Source of the DNA: Bacillota bacterium
Lineage (GTDB): Bacteria > Bacillota > Clostridia > Tissierellales > Sedimentibacteraceae
Direction: 5' to 3'
Assembly: GCA_029239575.1 (NCBI GenBank)
Contig: JARBUP010000026.1
Span: forward strand, 1-23,431
Length of the DNA stretch: 23,431 nt
The position numbers and the translations under genes were made by a program. The notes under the pieces were generated by a model. The model was not told the DNA's origin, ran no database searches, and saw only the letters and a list, made by a program, of their open reading frames with translations. Positions 21,484-23,431 of the stretch are shown here, piece after piece; position 1 is the stretch's first letter; each line of letters opens with the position of its first letter.

Positions 21484-21559
21484 TTGTCATCCTGAGCGAA
21501 AGCGAAGGATCTTGTTATTTCAACGATGAAAAGATTCTTCACTGCGTTCAGAATGACAA
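21484..21559. repeat. Palindromic interspersed repeat (GTCATCCTGAGCGAA type)
   Basis: The left arm (21484-21513), starting TTGTCATCCTGAGCGAAAGC, pairs imperfectly with the right arm (21531-21559), ending TTCAGAATGACAA, around a 17-base centre. The arm sequence is of a type I recall as a common short palindromic intergenic repeat in many bacteria. A further GATGACAAA at 21460-21468 pairs with TTTGTCATC at 21483-21491, so the unit is composite. It has no coding capacity. Its base composition is clearly richer in G+C than the surroundings. Confidence 0.8.
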
Positions 21560-21581
21560 TTTAGGGGTTTGTCAATAGTCT

Positions 21582-21612
21582 AAGCTCACAAATATGTGGG
21601 CTTTTTCTTTTT
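21582..21612 (+). terminator. Terminator hairpin copy 2, with T run
   Basis: AAGCTCACA (21582-21590) pairs with TGTGGGCTT (21595-21603), followed by TTTCTTTTT. This copy is complete and probably terminates transcripts of the small membrane peptide gene. Confidence 0.75.
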
Positions 21613-21618
21613 GTAATG

Positions 21619-21647
21619 TTGACATGGAATTTAACATGATATATTAT
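21619..21647 (+). promoter_or_regulatory. Promoter of radA
   Basis: TTGACA (21619-21624), a 17-base spacer and TATTAT (21642-21647). It is nearly consensus, with a start near 21654 and a leader of about 40 bases. Confidence 0.75.
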
Positions 21648-21694
21648 TAGGTATTAAATTTTATGTAATTTTACATATACGGGGGTGTTTTACA

Positions 21695-23086
21695 ATAAAA
21701 ACAAAATCAATATTTAGATGTACAAATTGTGGCTATGAATCAGTTAAATGGATGGGCAAATGTCCAAACTGCAATGAATGGAATAGTTTAGAAGAAAATA
21801 TAGTGGATTCAAAAAAAAATTCTAATAAATCAAAGTCCCCCTCATCAAGAAAATCAATAAAAAAGTTATCCGAGGTAACTTCAAGTAATTCAGATAGAAT
21901 TATAACTGATATAAATGAATTTAACAGGGTTATGGGTGGAGGTATAGTTAAAGATTCTATAACTATTATAACTGCAAAACCAGGTGCTGGAAAATCAACG
22001 CTACTCTTACAAGTGGCAGATGATGTATCTACAAAAGGTTTTAAAGTAATTTATGCAACTGGAGAAGAAAGTGATAGCCAAATAAAAAACAGAGCGGACA
22101 GAATATTAAAAAAAATTAATGATAATATTTGGATTGTTTCAGATACAAGCTTAAATAATGTAGTAGATTCCATAAATGAAATTGATCCAGATTTAATAAT
22201 AGTTGACAGTATACAAACTTTTACATTGGATGAATATTTGCCGTCTAGGGCTGGGTCCCCAACTCAAACAATGGAATGTGCAAATGAACTATTAAGAATT
22301 GCCAAAAGTTCGGACAGGCCAAGGGCAGTTATTTTAGTTGGACAAATGAATAAAAATGAAGAAATAGCAGGACTTCGTTCTTTAGAACATCTTGTTGACA
22401 CTGTTCTTATAATAGAAGGTGAAAGTGAAGATGAATTAAGATCTTTGCAAAGCTCTAAAAATAGGTTTGGTGGAACAGGTGAAATTGGATTTTTTGGTAT
22501 GACTGAAACTGGAATGGTATCAATTGATAATCCATCTGAATTTTTTATGACTAAAAGAGAAGAAGGGGAAGTGGTTTCAGGTAGTGCTTTAACAGTTGTT
22601 AGAGAAGGTTCCCGTCCAATAATAGTGGAAGTTGAAAGTTTGGTTTCTAATTCTTTTATGCCATATCCTTCAAGAATTGGAGAAAATTTAGGCAAGGACC
22701 AATTAAACACTTTAATTTCAATTTTAGAGCAAAGAGGCGGATTTAATTTATTTAATAAAAATGTTGTTATAAAAATTACTGGTGGACTACGAATTAAGGA
22801 ACAATCAATAAATCTATCTGTAATAATGAGTATAGTTTCATCATTTTATAATAAAGGAATTCCAAATGATGTAGTGTTTATTGCTGATGTTGGTTTAACG
22901 GGAGAACTTAAAAAGGTTCCATCCCTTGAAACTAGAATAAGAGAACTTGATAGAATGGGTTTTAAAAAAGTATATGTTTGTAGAAATGCTTTTAGCAGAC
23001 CTGTAAAATTTGACAATATTAAAGTTATTGAGCTTAAAGAATTAAGGGAAGTTATTAATCATGTTTTTGGTAATTTAAAACCTTAA
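21695..23086 (+). CDS. radA: DNA repair protein RadA (Sms), ATA start
   Basis: RadA is a RecA-related ATPase/helicase that assists recombination and branch migration. Read from ATA 21695 it has 463 residues, the normal size. It opens with MKTKSIFRCTNCGYESVKWM and carries a complete zinc finger C9-x2-C12-x10-C23-x2-C26. Walker A lies in KPGAGKST (about 95-102), the RadA-specific KNRFG at 255-259, and a Lon-like domain follows. Starting at the first ATG (21752) would remove half the zinc finger and leave no ribosome binding site. There is no in-frame ATG, GTG or TTG between 21665 and 21752. GGGGGTG (21681-21687) lies 7 bases before the ATA. A sigma-A-type promoter precedes it. Confidence 0.93.
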   Translation: MKTKSIFRCTNCGYESVKWMGKCPNCNEWNSLEENIVDSKKNSNKSKSPSSRKSIKKLSEVTSSNSDRIITDINEFNRVMGGGIVKDSITIITAKPGAGKSTLLLQVADDVSTKGFKVIYATGEESDSQIKNRADRILKKINDNIWIVSDTSLNNVVDSINEIDPDLIIVDSIQTFTLDEYLPSRAGSPTQTMECANELLRIAKSSDRPRAVILVGQMNKNEEIAGLRSLEHLVDTVLIIEGESEDELRSLQSSKNRFGGTGEIGFFGMTETGMVSIDNPSEFFMTKREEGEVVSGSALTVVREGSRPIIVEVESLVSNSFMPYPSRIGENLGKDQLNTLISILEQRGGFNLFNKNVVIKITGGLRIKEQSINLSVIMSIVSSFYNKGIPNDVVFIADVGLTGELKKVPSLETRIRELDRMGFKKVYVCRNAFSRPVKFDNIKVIELKELREVINHVFGNLKP

Positions 23087-23157
23087 AATATAAAATATTT
23101 TAATGGAATATAATATTATTTATATGTAGTTTTTTATAGTTAGAAAAAACTATTATA

Positions 23158-23186
23158 TTGACAGCAAAAAAATAATTAGATATACT
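23158..23186 (+). promoter_or_regulatory. Promoter of the cobalamin riboswitch transcript
   Basis: Perfect TTGACA (23158-23163), a 17-base spacer and TATACT (23181-23186). The start near 23193 is about 23 bases before the P1 stem of the riboswitch. Confidence 0.85.
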
Positions 23187-23215
23187 TATTTTAATTGAAT
23201 TGAATAATTAAATGT

Positions 23216-23374
23216 TTAAGGTGCTTCAAATTGATTTAACTGATTTGAAGATAATAGGGAACCAGGTTTAAATCCTGGACGGGCCCGCCACTGTGTTGAG
23301 GAGCGACTTTGCAAATGCCACCGTAAGGGAAGGCGCATAGAAGCTGAGATTCTGAGTCAGGAGACCTGCCTTAA
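23216..23374 (+). ncRNA. Cobalamin (B12) riboswitch aptamer
   Basis: The hallmark conserved elements occur in order: AAGGTGC at the 5' end, ATAATAGGGAA, CCAGGTTTAAATCCTGGACGG, GCCCGCCACTGT (the B12-box region) and GTCAGGAGACCTGCC at the 3' end. A closing P1 stem TTAAGG (23216-23221) pairs with CCTTAA (23369-23374). The insert between 23292 and 23345 supplies the peripheral helices. Such aptamers bind adenosylcobalamin or other cobalamins and usually repress B12 synthesis, B12 transport or B12-independent isozyme genes. The regulated gene lies past the window end. Confidence 0.95.
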
Positions 23375-23398
23375 GTTAATTTAATGTTTGAATTGTGG

Positions 23399-23431
23399 AA
23401 AATTCACATCTTTATTGGTGTGAATTTTTTT
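23399..23431 (+). terminator. Riboswitch expression-platform terminator
   Basis: AATTCACATC (23401-23410) pairs with GGTGTGAATT (23417-23426) with one G-T pair, followed by a T run reaching the window edge. It lies 25 bases after the aptamer, so B12 control is probably by transcription termination. Confidence 0.85.

Noticed and set aside
21484..21559. The palindromic repeat as a tRNA-like or CRISPR element
   Set aside because: It is a single imperfect inverted repeat with no repeat-spacer periodicity and no cloverleaf features.
23127..23153. Hairpin TAGTTTTTT...AAAAAACTA after radA as its terminator
   Set aside because: No T run follows on the + strand, and the stem is almost only A-T pairs; it precedes the riboswitch promoter. 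I see no convincing radA terminator.

Overview
The window is a low-GC (roughly 28-30 %) stretch that reads like an anaerobic, spore-forming member of the Clostridia/Tissierellia; Sedimentibacter-like is my guess from memory, not a proven assignment. The evidence is an alpha/beta-type small acid-soluble spore protein, a YtxC-family sporulation protein, strong GGAGG ribosome binding sites, and a tungsten/molybdenum aldehyde oxidoreductase system.

Layout: (1) 1-3356, a BCCT-family transporter and an MFS transporter, separated by a 408-base gap with two terminators and a promoter that may drive a short structured RNA. (2) 3414-5420, a 46-residue membrane peptide, then a tight group of spore protein, SAM methyltransferase and Hsp33; a sigma-G-like promoter precedes the spore protein gene. 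(3) 5652-11996, a pterin-metal module: four-cluster ferredoxin and aldehyde ferredoxin oxidoreductase, a MoaD/ThiS-like carrier, then an XdhC-like maturation factor, a MoeA/MoaB-like molybdopterin-binding protein and a ModC-like ATPase. The last three have a clean promoter with a ModE-type palindrome at the presumed start of transcription; a single-domain ModE-like regulator is encoded 11 kb away at 19116-19460. (4) 12105-19061, a membrane sensor kinase with an extracellular solute-binding domain, its sigma-54-dependent response regulator, and two closely related NhaC-family antiporters. Each antiporter gene has its own -24/-12 promoter and a pair of 17-bp dyad sites about two helical turns apart and about 90-105 bp upstream. 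This self-contained regulon is the most interesting system here. (5) 19616-21426, a DUF6873-type GME-fold protein, YtxC and a 29-residue membrane peptide. (6) 21484-21612, a palindromic interspersed repeat that has disturbed a duplicated terminator. (7) 21695-23431, radA followed by a cobalamin riboswitch with its own promoter and terminator; the gene it controls lies outside the window.

Two genes (the MoaD-like carrier and radA) appear to start with ATA behind strong GGGGTG-type ribosome binding sites. nhaC1 ends in an exact 54-bp tandem duplication. No tRNA, rRNA, CRISPR array or intact insertion sequence was seen.
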